A stretch of DNA of 8,828 nt, from positions 1-8,828 of the forward strand of contig DAJR01000014.1 of assembly GCA_002496385.1 (NCBI GenBank). The letters are read 5' to 3'. Origin of the DNA: Methanomassiliicoccales archaeon UBA147 (lineage in GTDB: Archaea > Thermoplasmatota > Thermoplasmata > SG8-5). Positions 1-6,040 of this stretch are shown here, in pieces. A program made the translations under genes and the position numbers. A model generated the notes under the pieces. It was not told the origin of the DNA. It saw only the letters and a list, made by a program, of their open reading frames with translations, and did no database searches. Numbering within the stretch: the first letter of the stretch is position 1; every line of letters starts with the position of its first letter.

Positions 1-243
1 GTTCTCTCCCTTAGTTAACTAAATCCGTGCCATTTGGCTCGCACCATTAGGCAATCAATCGGTGAATTCGGCAAACTAGTGGACTAACTTTCTATTACAG
101 AATTTGTTTGACGAAACATCGAATTTACCCAATTGCAAAGAATTCGAATGATTCGATAACAGATTCTCAGCAATAATAGAATTCGCCTTGGGTAATGAGT
201 GCTCCCCAAGCTAAAGCATGGGGTATCCTCTAGCTGTTTTCAT

Positions 244-285
244 CCTGAATGACATGAATTTGAATAGATGAACTGGTCATTCAGG
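244..285. repeat. 10-bp perfect inverted repeat
   Basis: CCTGAATGAC at 244-253 is exactly complementary to GTCATTCAGG at 276-285, with a 22-nt spacer. It is not followed by a T-run on either strand, so it does not look like a terminator. Possible roles are a protein-binding site, an RNA stem or the remnant of a short mobile element. Confidence 0.6.
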
Positions 286-453
286 TTGATTCGAAATGCT
301 TGGAACATGAAAATATCGGAGGGAGCACATTAATTGAACAATTCCTCGCAGCAAAACTGTTTAAAAGCGCCCTTATCCGCAGACTTAAAAGTCGCGGTAT
401 GTGGGCGAGGACATGTTCAATCAACATGCAAACATATATTCCCACTGCGAAAA

Positions 454-498
454 AAGCCGGTAATCGTCATTTGAGAAACATTATAGATTACCGGGCTT
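454..498. repeat. Long stem-loop, 13 bp with one bulge
   Basis: CCGGTAATC at 457-465 pairs perfectly with GATTACCGG at 486-494. Allowing one bulged G, the stem extends with AAGC (454-457) against GCTT (495-498). The loop is about 20 nt. It lies about 45 nt before the TATA box of the acetate transporter gene. It could be the terminator of an unseen upstream transcript, although no clear T-run follows, or a regulatory or mobile-element structure. Confidence 0.55.
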
Positions 499-540
499 GG
501 TCATCCACGCGAACGGCGGGCTCGTGATGGGTTGAGTTGC

Positions 541-567
541 CTGACAAAAGTATTTATAGGCTGTCAG
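541..567 (+). promoter_or_regulatory. Promoter of the acetate transporter with a palindrome around the TATA box
   Basis: An archaeal BRE-like CAAAAG (545-550) is followed directly by TATTTATA (551-558). The transcript would start near 580, leaving a leader of about 65 nt before the ATG at 645. The TATA box is bracketed by a perfect inverted repeat, CTGACA (541-546) and TGTCAG (562-567), whose centre falls inside the TATA box. A repressor bound there would block TBP/TFB. A second AT-rich stretch, CATAAAAAT at 596-604, could be an alternative TATA box. The gene's ribosome binding site is GGAGG at 633-637. Confidence 0.6.
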
Positions 568-644
568 TTTCCGGCGTAATTAATCTGTTCATCTCCATAA
601 AAATAGATGGATAGAATTAGAATTGTCAAACTGGAGGAAACGAG

Positions 645-1223
645 ATGGGAAACGAAAACAACAACAGCGTGAATCTGGCAGACCCCGCGGCGTTCGGGGT
701 CTTCGGACTGGCAATGGCGACACTGGTTGCGTCATCCGAGAAACTCGGGCTGACCGAGGGAACGGGCGGGCTTTTGCCCTGGGTAATATTCCTCGGGGCG
801 TTCGCGCAGGTCATCGCCTGCAGCATCGAATTCAAGAGGAACAATATCTTCGCCGCCACTGCGTTCGGCGCCTTCGGGCTGTTCTGGTTCGCTGTGGGGA
901 TGACATGGTACTTCGGGTACAATATTGAGCAGTTCGGATTCGCCGTGCTCGGGTACTTCATATTCGGCATCTACATGACCTATGCAGCCGCTTCGATCAA
1001 CAAGGCATTCCTGTCCATCTTCGTGACCATAGACCTGCTGCTCGGCGCACTGCTGTTCCAGATATTTGCGGGCGGGCCGGCTTTGCTGTCGGGGATAATG
1101 GAGCTCTCGGTGGCAGTGACAGGATTCTATACTTCCGCCGCGATCGTCCTGAAGAACATGGCCGGATTCGAGGTCATTCCTTTGGGCAAGCCCATCCTGA
1201 AGCTGAAGAAGATAGAATTCTGA
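645..1223 (+). CDS. satP: Acetate uptake transporter, AceTr (GPR1/FUN34/SatP) family
   Basis: Predicted inner-membrane transporter of 192 residues, the usual size for SatP-type proteins, expected to move acetate (and perhaps succinate) with protons or as a channel-like permease. Six hydrophobic segments are visible. The family signature near the N-terminus, NPAPLGL in typical members, appears here as DPAAFGV (residues 13-19), with Asp replacing the usual Asn. The second segment carries GAFAQ (51-55) and E62, and the third carries FGAFGLFW (74-81), all in family order. The start at 645 is supported by GGAGG seven bases upstream. The gene has its own promoter and a hairpin terminator, so it is probably monocistronic. 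Acetyl-CoA synthetase lies downstream, which supports acetate as the substrate; the substrate itself is inferred. Confidence 0.88.
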   Translation: MGNENNNSVNLADPAAFGVFGLAMATLVASSEKLGLTEGTGGLLPWVIFLGAFAQVIACSIEFKRNNIFAATAFGAFGLFWFAVGMTWYFGYNIEQFGFAVLGYFIFGIYMTYAAASINKAFLSIFVTIDLLLGALLFQIFAGGPALLSGIMELSVAVTGFYTSAAIVLKNMAGFEVIPLGKPILKLKKIEF

Positions 1224-1239
1224 GGCCGGGAAAGTCAAT

Positions 1240-1280
1240 GCCGCCGGCAAATGGCCGGCGGTCATTTTCACTCTTTGTTC
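1240..1280 (+). terminator. Hairpin terminator after the acetate transporter
   Basis: CCGCCGGC (1241-1248) and GCCGGCGG (1254-1261) form a perfect 8-bp GC stem with a 5-nt loop. Interrupted T-rich sequence follows from 1262 (TCATTTTCACTCTTTG). It sits 17 nt after the transporter stop codon and just beyond the end of the convergent small gene, so the hairpin may serve both. Confidence 0.7.
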
Positions 1281-1489
1281 TGTTTTTGTGGCCCGGTTCC
1301 GTCCTCCTTCAGGTCAAGGGTCTGTGCCTTGACCCACATAACCGGCGCCATTGTCTGCAGCATGATGAGTATGACCAGCTCGCCCAGCACCTGCAGCCAT
1401 CTGTCCTGGCCCATCAGATAGCCAATGTGCACGCCCAGTGGGGTCGATAGGGCATAGCATACCCCTGTGAAAAGCATGTACCTGTTCAT
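1268..1489 (-). CDS. Small membrane protein of unknown function, two predicted helices
   Basis: A 73-residue protein I do not recognise. Two hydrophobic stretches, about residues 4-26 and 30-53, are separated by a short polar turn (GQDRW). A charged hydrophilic tail follows (KEDGTGPQKQNKE), which suggests a helical hairpin in the membrane. Codon choice (AGG, ATA, CTG, AAG, GAC) matches the neighbouring genes and most third positions are G or C, which supports real coding. There is no ribosome binding site before the ATG, but AATAATAA sits about 27 nt upstream, as expected for a leaderless archaeal transcript. It converges on the acetate transporter and diverges from acs. A role as a transporter accessory is only a guess from position. 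The overlapping plus-strand frame at 1238-1450 runs through the terminator and looks spurious. Confidence 0.65.
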   Translation of the reverse strand: MNRYMLFTGVCYALSTPLGVHIGYLMGQDRWLQVLGELVILIMLQTMAPVMWVKAQTLDLKEDGTGPQKQNKE

Positions 1490-1508
1490 CGGGGGCCGGA
1501 TTCAGCCT

Positions 1509-1530
1509 TAGGTTATTATTCTTGCGGACG
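1509..1530 (-). promoter_or_regulatory. Leaderless-type promoter of the small membrane protein gene
   Basis: Reading the minus strand, CGCAAG (BRE-like) precedes AATAATAA (1520-1513). The TATA centre lies about 27 nt before the ATG at 1489, so transcription should begin at or next to the start codon. That would explain the missing ribosome binding site. Confidence 0.5.
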
Positions 1531-1565
1531 CGTTGACAAGAAGAAGGCATCCTGGGGAACAGGTC

Positions 1566-1622
1566 ATGAACATTTTCGTAATTATGGGCAAAATATGCCG
1601 TACGGTCTTAATAATTGTTCAT
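1566..1622. promoter_or_regulatory. Possible operator region upstream of acs
   Basis: Nested partial inverted repeats lie 30-80 nt before the acs TATA box: ATGAACA (1566-1572) with TGTTCAT (1616-1622), AATTAT (1580-1585) with ATAATT (1611-1616), and GGCA (1587-1590) with TGCC (1596-1599). The 8-bp palindrome CCGTACGG (1598-1605) lies in the same interval. The pattern suits a transcription-factor binding region between the divergent genes. No specific regulator can be named. Confidence 0.35.
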
Positions 1623-1640
1623 CGGGCACCCTTGATGGGG

Positions 1641-1706
1641 AACAGATTTATAGTGCGATAATATTGGGCTGCCTATCCTCTATGATGCACTACCAATCTG
1701 GGAGGG
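1641..1706 (+). promoter_or_regulatory. acs promoter and ribosome binding site
   Basis: The TATA box TTTATAG (1647-1653) is preceded by purine-rich GAACAGA, a BRE-like element. Transcription should begin near 1675-1680. The ribosome binding site GGAGG (1701-1705) is seven bases before the ATG at 1713. Confidence 0.65.
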
Positions 1707-1712
1707 CCAACA

Positions 1713-3656
1713 ATGAGTGAAATAGGTGATAAGATGTTCAAACCCAATGAAGAATTCGTGAAGAAAGCTCACATCAAGAGCATGGACGAGTACAACAGGA
1801 TGTACAGGGAATCCATCGAGCACCCGGACAAGTTCTGGGGCAAGATGGCGGAGGACTTTAAATGGTTCAAGAAGTGGACTACCGTACGGGAGTTCGACTT
1901 CGTTGAAGGCAACATAAAGTTCTTCGAGGGGGGAAAGACCAATGTGACCTACAACTGTCTGGACAGGCACTTGGAGAAGCGCGGCAACCAGATTGCCTAC
2001 CTGTGGGAGGGCAACGAGCCCGGCGAAGACAGGAAGATAACCTACAAGGAACTGCACACCGAGGTCTGCAAGTTCGCGAATGTCCTCAGGAAGGCAGGCG
2101 TGAAGAAAGGCGACCGCGTTTGCATGTACATGCAGATGATCCCCGAGCTGGCCATCTCAATGCTGGCCTGCGCCCGCATCGGCGCGATCCACTCGGTAGT
2201 GTTCGGCGCATTCTCGCCCGACTCGCTCAAGGACAGAATACAGGATTCCACGTGCAAGGTCCTGGTCACACAGGATACCGCACTGAGGGGCAAGAAGAAG
2301 GACGTGCCGATGAAGACGAACGCCGACAAGGCGCTGGAAGTCTGCCCGAGCATAGAGAAGACAATCGTCGTCAAGCGCACAGGCCTTGACGTGCCGATGA
2401 AAGCCGGCCGCGATGTCTGGTGGAACGAGGAGATGGCGGCGAACGATGTCGCAGGCCCCAGCCCCTGGGTGGAGTTGGACGCGGAGGACCCCCTGTTCAT
2501 CCTCTACACTTCCGGATCCACAGGAAAGCCCAAGGGTGTTCTGCACACGACTGGCGGCTACATGGTGTTTGCCGGAGTCACTCACAAATACGTGTTTGAC
2601 ATTCACGAAGGGGACGTATGGTGGTGCACTGCCGACATCGGCTGGGTCACCGGACATTCCTACATCGTGTATGCCCCGCTGCTGAACGGCGGAACCACCG
2701 TGATGTTCGAGGGAGTCCCAAACTACCCGGATGCCAGCAGGTTCTGGCAGGTCGTTGACAAGTACAAGGTCACACAGTTCTACACTGCGCCGACCGCAAT
2801 CCGCGCATTGATGAAGGAGGGGACGGAATTCGTCAAGAAGACGTCCAGGAAGAGCCTCAAGCTCCTCGGAACAGTCGGCGAGCCTATTAACCCCGAGGCA
2901 TGGAACTGGTACAACGAGAATGTCGGCGAGGGCAGATGCCCGATCGTGGACACATGGTGGCAGACCGAGACAGGCGGCATACTCATCACGCCACTGCCGG
3001 GCGCAATCCCGACCAAGCCGGGTTCCGCGACCCTGCCGTTCTTCGGAGTCGAGCCCATGATCGTGGACGAGAAGGGAAACGAACTCCAGGGACCGGCAAG
3101 CGGCGCGCTTCTCCTGAAGAGCGCATGGCCCGGAATAATGAGGACAGTTTACGGCCAGCACCAGAGGTTCAAGGAGACCTACTTCACCATGTTCCCGGGA
3201 AAGTACTTCACCGGCGACGGATCCCGAAGGGACGAGGACGGATACTACTGGATAACCGGCAGGATCGATGACGTCATCAATGTCAGCGGCCACAGGATGG
3301 GAACAGCCGAGGTCGAGTCCGCCCTGGTATCGCACCCGGCAGTCGCAGAGTCCGCGGTGGTCGGATACCCGCACGAGATAAAGGGCCAGGGCATCTACGC
3401 CTACGTGACCCTGAAGAACGGCTACGATTACACCGACGACCTGAAGAAAGAGCTTCAGAAGCATGTCAGGAACGAGATTGGCCCGATTGCCCAACCGGAC
3501 ATCATCCAGTGGGCGCCCGGCCTCCCGAAGACCCGCTCCGGCAAGATAATGAGGCGCATCCTCAGGAAGATCGCCGCGAAGGAACTTGACCAGGTAGGCG
3601 ACATTTCGACCCTGGCAGACCCCAGCGTTGTCGAGCACCTCGTCAAGAACAGGTAA
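1713..3656 (+). CDS. acs: Acetyl-CoA synthetase, AMP-forming
   Basis: Cytoplasmic enzyme that joins acetate to CoA through an acetyl-AMP intermediate, using ATP and giving AMP and pyrophosphate. The 647 residues match the usual length of about 650. The N-terminal ACAS domain (about 20-80) is followed by the AMP-binding core. The P-loop YTSGSTGKPKG is at 265-275. DTWWQTETGG (W415-W416, T418-G422) carries the tryptophan that limits the pocket to acetate-sized acids in well-studied Acs enzymes. YFTGDGSRRDEDGYYWITGRIDDVINVSGHR forms the hinge region. The C-terminal PKTRSGKIMRR has K611, the catalytic lysine that lysine acetylation inactivates in bacterial Acs. Every key residue is present and the gene is intact. 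It has its own promoter and terminator. Long open frames on the opposite strand are by-products of its GC-rich codon use. Confidence 0.97.
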   Translation: MSEIGDKMFKPNEEFVKKAHIKSMDEYNRMYRESIEHPDKFWGKMAEDFKWFKKWTTVREFDFVEGNIKFFEGGKTNVTYNCLDRHLEKRGNQIAYLWEGNEPGEDRKITYKELHTEVCKFANVLRKAGVKKGDRVCMYMQMIPELAISMLACARIGAIHSVVFGAFSPDSLKDRIQDSTCKVLVTQDTALRGKKKDVPMKTNADKALEVCPSIEKTIVVKRTGLDVPMKAGRDVWWNEEMAANDVAGPSPWVELDAEDPLFILYTSGSTGKPKGVLHTTGGYMVFAGVTHKYVFDIHEGDVWWCTADIGWVTGHSYIVYAPLLNGGTTVMFEGVPNYPDASRFWQVVDKYKVTQFYTAPTAIRALMKEGTEFVKKTSRKSLKLLGTVGEPINPEAWNWYNENVGEGRCPIVDTWWQTETGGILITPLPGAIPTKPGSATLPFFGVEPMIVDEKGNELQGPASGALLLKSAWPGIMRTVYGQHQRFKETYFTMFPGKYFTGDGSRRDEDGYYWITGRIDDVINVSGHRMGTAEVESALVSHPAVAESAVVGYPHEIKGQGIYAYVTLKNGYDYTDDLKKELQKHVRNEIGPIAQPDIIQWAPGLPKTRSGKIMRRILRKIAAKELDQVGDISTLADPSVVEHLVKNR

Positions 3657-3692
3657 TCTCAGGCATTCAAAGTCCTCTGGGACATTTGGAGC

Positions 3693-3760
3693 ATGCAATC
3701 GCGCACGATTGCATACCGACAATGCCTGCCTCGAAAGGGGCAGGCAATTTTCATATTTTT
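3693..3760 (+). terminator. Double-hairpin terminator after acs
   Basis: The first hairpin is ATGCAATCG (3693-3701) with CGATTGCAT (3706-3714), a perfect 9-bp stem with a 4-nt CGCA loop. The second is TGCCTGCC (3723-3730) with GGCAGGCA (3739-3746), extended by a T-G and a C-G pair and capped by a GAAA tetraloop (3733-3736). A T-rich run, ATTTTCATATTTTT, follows at 3747-3760, and another T6 run occurs shortly after. The second hairpin is the better terminator. The first might protect the 3' end or bind a protein. Confidence 0.75.
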
Positions 3761-3896
3761 GATGCAATTTTTTACATAGCTAGCCTAACCATAAATTTCA
3801 CCACGACATTGGCCAACCATCCCCGGATTCAGTTCCAGCTAACCCCATCATGCCTCGCCCGATTCTCATCAATTATCAACCGAGGGCGGGGTTGTG

Positions 3897-3917
3897 ACCC
3901 GGTTTCCGGAACCGGGT
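3897..3917. repeat. 8-bp perfect hairpin
   Basis: ACCCGGTT (3897-3904) pairs perfectly with AACCGGGT (3910-3917) around the 5-nt loop TCCGG. The stem is GC-rich and no T-run follows, so a terminator is unlikely on the plus strand. Confidence 0.6.
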
Positions 3918-4007
3918 TGGTGACGCGATTAACGTCATCATCCTTAGGAGGCCTGGCCTGTACGAGCATTGTAGCTCAGAAACATTTGTTTACATCAATG
4001 CGAGCCA

Positions 4008-4026
4008 AACGTGGCCAAGCCACGTT
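4008..4026. repeat. 8-bp perfect hairpin with 3-nt loop
   Basis: AACGTGGC (4008-4015) pairs perfectly with GCCACGTT (4019-4026) around CAA. The next bases are CTTTCTC, only weakly T-rich, so it could be a poor terminator, an RNA hairpin or a dyad binding site. Confidence 0.6.
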
Positions 4027-4147
4027 CTTTCTCGGCCTGATAGCCTCGAGCAATCCGAGTGGCGCACCATTCGGCGATGAGGGCCAGGAGGTGTTGACAC
4101 CGGCACTCAACTCGGCTCCGGGGCTACTGCACCGCTCAACCGTGAAG

Positions 4148-4203
4148 GAACATTTTTCGAAAGCCTATTAAATCAGATGGCATTGTCCATCCAATTTGGG
4201 AGG
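4148..4203 (+). promoter_or_regulatory. Promoter and ribosome binding site of the CoA-transferase operon
   Basis: The BRE-like CGAAAG (4158-4163) precedes the TATA-like TATTAAAT (4166-4173), placing the transcript start near 4195. GGGAGG (4198-4203) lies six bases before the ATG at 4210, giving a very short leader. GAACATTTTTCG (4148-4159) closely resembles GAACATTTTCG upstream of acs (1568-1578). Confidence 0.55.
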
Positions 4204-4209
4204 CTTTCA

Positions 4210-5232
4210 ATGATTCTGCAGGAAGGCAAGGGTGAATTGGTCGGGTGGCACGACCCGGACGAGAACAGGAAATGGGTGGAGGCGAACAAGCCCCGCGACA
4301 TGACGAAAAAGATAACCACCGCGCAGGAAGCGGTTGCCAAGTTCGTGCCCGACGGGTGTTACCTGGCGATGGGGGGCTTCGGCCATGTGCGCGTGTCGAT
4401 GGTCATGATCTACGAGATGATACGCCAGCGCAGGAAGAACATCATCATGGCAGGCAAGACAGCAGTCCATGACATCGACCTGCTCATCGGGGGCAGCTGC
4501 GTGGACCGCGTGGAGGTTGCATACGCTTTCGCGCACGAGCTCAGGGGGCTTTCCCCGGGCGGCCGCAGGGCTGTGGAAGAGGGGAGGGTGAAGGTCGTCG
4601 CCGAGATATCGAACGCCGGCTATCAGTGGCGGTTTCTCGCGGCCCAGATGGGTCTGCCTTTCATCCCGACCAGGGCGATGCTCGGCACCGACACGCTTGA
4701 GAAGAGCTCGGCCAAAGTGATCAAGGACCCTTTCAGCGGGAAACCGATATGCCTGCTGCCTGCCGCATATCCTGACGTCGCGGTCATCCATGTTCCGAGA
4801 TGCGATGAATTCGGCAACTGCCAGATAGACGGCACCTTGGTGGAGGACTTCGAGCTGGCGAGGGCCGCGAGGCGCCTGATAATCTCGGCCGAGGAGATAA
4901 TCTCAAACGACAAAATCAGGGAGAAGCCCTGGCTCACAAAGATCCCCTATTTCCTCGTGGACGCGGTCGTGGAGCAGAAATACGGCTCGCACCCATGCCA
5001 GATGCCCATGGAATATTTCTTCGACGAGGAGCATATCGGCGAGTGGCTCGCCCTGTCGAAGTCTGACGAGGGCACCCGGCAGTACATGGACAAGTACGTC
5101 TTTGGCACAAAGGATTTCGATGATTACATCAGGGTCATCGGCGGCGAGGCGAAGATGAGGGAGCTGGCGGATGTGGAACACCTAAGAAGGCCGATGACAG
5201 CTCCATGGCTGAAGAACAAAGGAGGTGAATGA
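4210..5232 (+). CDS. CoA-transferase subunit A, glutaconate CoA-transferase (GctA) type
   Basis: Alpha subunit (340 residues) of a class I heteromeric CoA-transferase, which moves CoA from an acyl-CoA to a free carboxylic acid. The family features are clear: glycine-rich MGGFG (54-58) near the start, then LLIGG, the LPFIPTRAMLGTD stretch, the YPDVAVIHVPRCDEFGN core, and EEIISNDKIR followed by IPYFLVDAVV, which parallel GctA of Acidaminococcus. About 30 residues precede the usual GctA start (DPDENRKWVEANKPR among them). From memory, similar extensions occur in a GctA-like subfamily of bacteria and archaea. I chose the ATG at 4210 because GGGAGG lies six bases upstream; the in-frame ATG at 4177 has no such site. 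The end of the gene carries the ribosome binding site of subunit B. Substrates cannot be told from sequence; acetyl-CoA as donor is an inference from acs and the acetate transporter nearby. Confidence 0.88.
   Translation: MILQEGKGELVGWHDPDENRKWVEANKPRDMTKKITTAQEAVAKFVPDGCYLAMGGFGHVRVSMVMIYEMIRQRRKNIIMAGKTAVHDIDLLIGGSCVDRVEVAYAFAHELRGLSPGGRRAVEEGRVKVVAEISNAGYQWRFLAAQMGLPFIPTRAMLGTDTLEKSSAKVIKDPFSGKPICLLPAAYPDVAVIHVPRCDEFGNCQIDGTLVEDFELARAARRLIISAEEIISNDKIREKPWLTKIPYFLVDAVVEQKYGSHPCQMPMEYFFDEEHIGEWLALSKSDEGTRQYMDKYVFGTKDFDDYIRVIGGEAKMRELADVEHLRRPMTAPWLKNKGGE
5221..5227 (+). promoter_or_regulatory. Ribosome binding site fixing a GTG start for subunit B
   Basis: GGAGGTG lies inside the last codons of subunit A. 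GGAGG ends seven bases before GTG at 5233, which directly follows the TGA of subunit A (5230-5232). The nearby ATG at 5229 is in another frame. The arrangement points to translational coupling and equal amounts of the two subunits. Confidence 0.8.
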
Positions 5233-6003
5233 GTGACTGCCGATTACACAACCAATGAACTGCTGGCCTGCACAGCTTCGAGGGTGCTCGAAGACAGGAA
5301 AGTGGCATTCGTCGGAACAGGGCTTCCGATGATAGCCGGTCTGCTGGCACAGAGGATACACGCACCAAACATGCTCATCGTGTTCGAGGCGGGCGGAATC
5401 GGGCCGCAGGTGCCCGTACTGCCCATCAGCGTCGGGGATTCCAGGACTGTTTACAGGGCGATCGCCGCCTCCAGCATGCACGAGGCGATGTCGATGGCGC
5501 AATCGGGCTACATAGACTTCGGCTTCCTGGGGGGAGCCCAGATAGACATGTTCGGCAACCTGAACACCACGGTGCTCGGCCCCCATGAGAACCCGAAGGT
5601 CAGGCTGCCCGGGTCCGGCGGGGCCAACGATGTCGGCTCGCTGTGCCACCGCTCGATACTGATAATGCGCCAGGACAAGCGCAAATTCGCCGGGAAGCTG
5701 GATTTCATCACCACACCCGGATACCTCCGGGGCGGGAACTCGAGGTACGAGGCTGGGCTGCCCGCCGGGAGCGGCCCCTTCAGGGTCATCTCGCAACTGG
5801 CCATGTTCGATTTCGAGCCTGTGTCCAAGAGGATGCGGCTCTACTCTGTGCATCCCGGGGTGGAAGTCAAAACAGTGCTGGAGAGCTCGGGGTTCGATAT
5901 ACTTGTCCCGGACGGGGTTCCCACCACCGAGCCGCCGACCAAGAAAGAACTGGACATGCTCCAGCTGATCGACCCGGTCGGGATGGTCATCGCCAAGCGG
6001 TGA
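5233..6003 (+). CDS. CoA-transferase subunit B, glutaconate CoA-transferase (GctB) type
   Basis: Beta subunit (256 residues) that carries the catalytic glutamate of the class I CoA-transferase. VGTGLPMIAGLLAQR (27-41) and FEAGGIGP (51-58) match GctB, and E52 aligns with the glutamate that forms the enzyme-CoA thioester (E54 in Acidaminococcus GctB). Further family blocks are GGAQIDMFGNLNTT (from 100) and the loop GSGGAN (127-132), then KLDFITTPGY and MFDF. Because the glutamate and GSGGAN loop are present, a true transferase is more likely than the related ring-cleaving hydrolases of the IpdAB type. Length is normal (about 260). GTG start with a strong ribosome binding site. It abuts subunit A and is followed 37 nt later by egsA, probably on the same transcript. 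Confidence 0.9.
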   Translation: MTADYTTNELLACTASRVLEDRKVAFVGTGLPMIAGLLAQRIHAPNMLIVFEAGGIGPQVPVLPISVGDSRTVYRAIAASSMHEAMSMAQSGYIDFGFLGGAQIDMFGNLNTTVLGPHENPKVRLPGSGGANDVGSLCHRSILIMRQDKRKFAGKLDFITTPGYLRGGNSRYEAGLPAGSGPFRVISQLAMFDFEPVSKRMRLYSVHPGVEVKTVLESSGFDILVPDGVPTTEPPTKKELDMLQLIDPVGMVIAKR

Positions 6004-6040
6004 AAATGTTTAAGATGCTTGAGAGATATGAGTGAGCAAC

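Larger units (their letters stand above)
1..540. other. AT-rich gene-free region with inverted repeats
   Basis: I find no convincing gene on either strand in this stretch. It is clearly more AT-rich than the genes that follow. A 12-bp perfect palindrome (TTAGTTAACTAA) lies at 11-22, a 6-bp hairpin CTTGGG/CCCAAG at 187-192 and 205-210, and two longer inverted repeats are listed separately. An open frame from a TTG at 300 to 527 has no ribosome binding site at its start and unremarkable composition, so I do not call it. The stretch could be a decayed mobile element, a structured non-coding RNA locus or plain intergenic DNA. I cannot tell these apart from sequence alone. Confidence 0.5.
3761..4147. 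other. Gene-poor spacer with several hairpins
   Basis: No convincing gene. A plus-strand frame is open from a TTG at 3686 to 4171, but it begins inside the acs terminator, has no ribosome binding site and reads like no known protein, so I treat it as chance. Besides the listed hairpins at 3897-3917 and 4008-4026, TGACG (3921-3925) pairs with CGTCA (3933-3937). GCATT (3966-3970) pairs with AATGC (3997-4001) around an inner AAAC/GTTT stem. Such clustering would fit a structured non-coding RNA, a long regulated leader for the downstream operon or remains of a small mobile element. None is proven. Confidence 0.45.

Noticed and set aside
300..527. Plus-strand open frame of 75 codons in the AT-rich start region
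   Set aside because: TTG start without a ribosome binding site, and the translated sequence shows no domain, membrane segment or host-like codon pattern.
732..1271. Minus-strand open frame opposite the acetate transporter
   Set aside because: Shadow of a well-recognised membrane protein gene; the translation is charged and has no family likeness.
1598..1889. Palindrome CCGTACGG at 1598-1605 and again at 1882-1889
   Set aside because: The second copy lies inside acs coding sequence; two occurrences of an 8-mer are too few to call a binding site.
2157..3767. 536-codon minus-strand open frame opposite acs
   Set aside because: It mirrors the acs coding frame; GC-rich codon use suppresses stops on the other strand. 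The acs product is unmistakable.
3966..4001. tRNA-like GTAGCTCAG at 3971
   Set aside because: No 7-bp acceptor stem, anticodon arm or T-arm at the proper distances; the nearby pairing forms a simple hairpin.
3686..4171. Plus-strand open frame of 161 codons after acs
   Set aside because: It begins with TTG inside the acs terminator hairpins, has no ribosome binding site, runs through several hairpins and has no recognisable domain.
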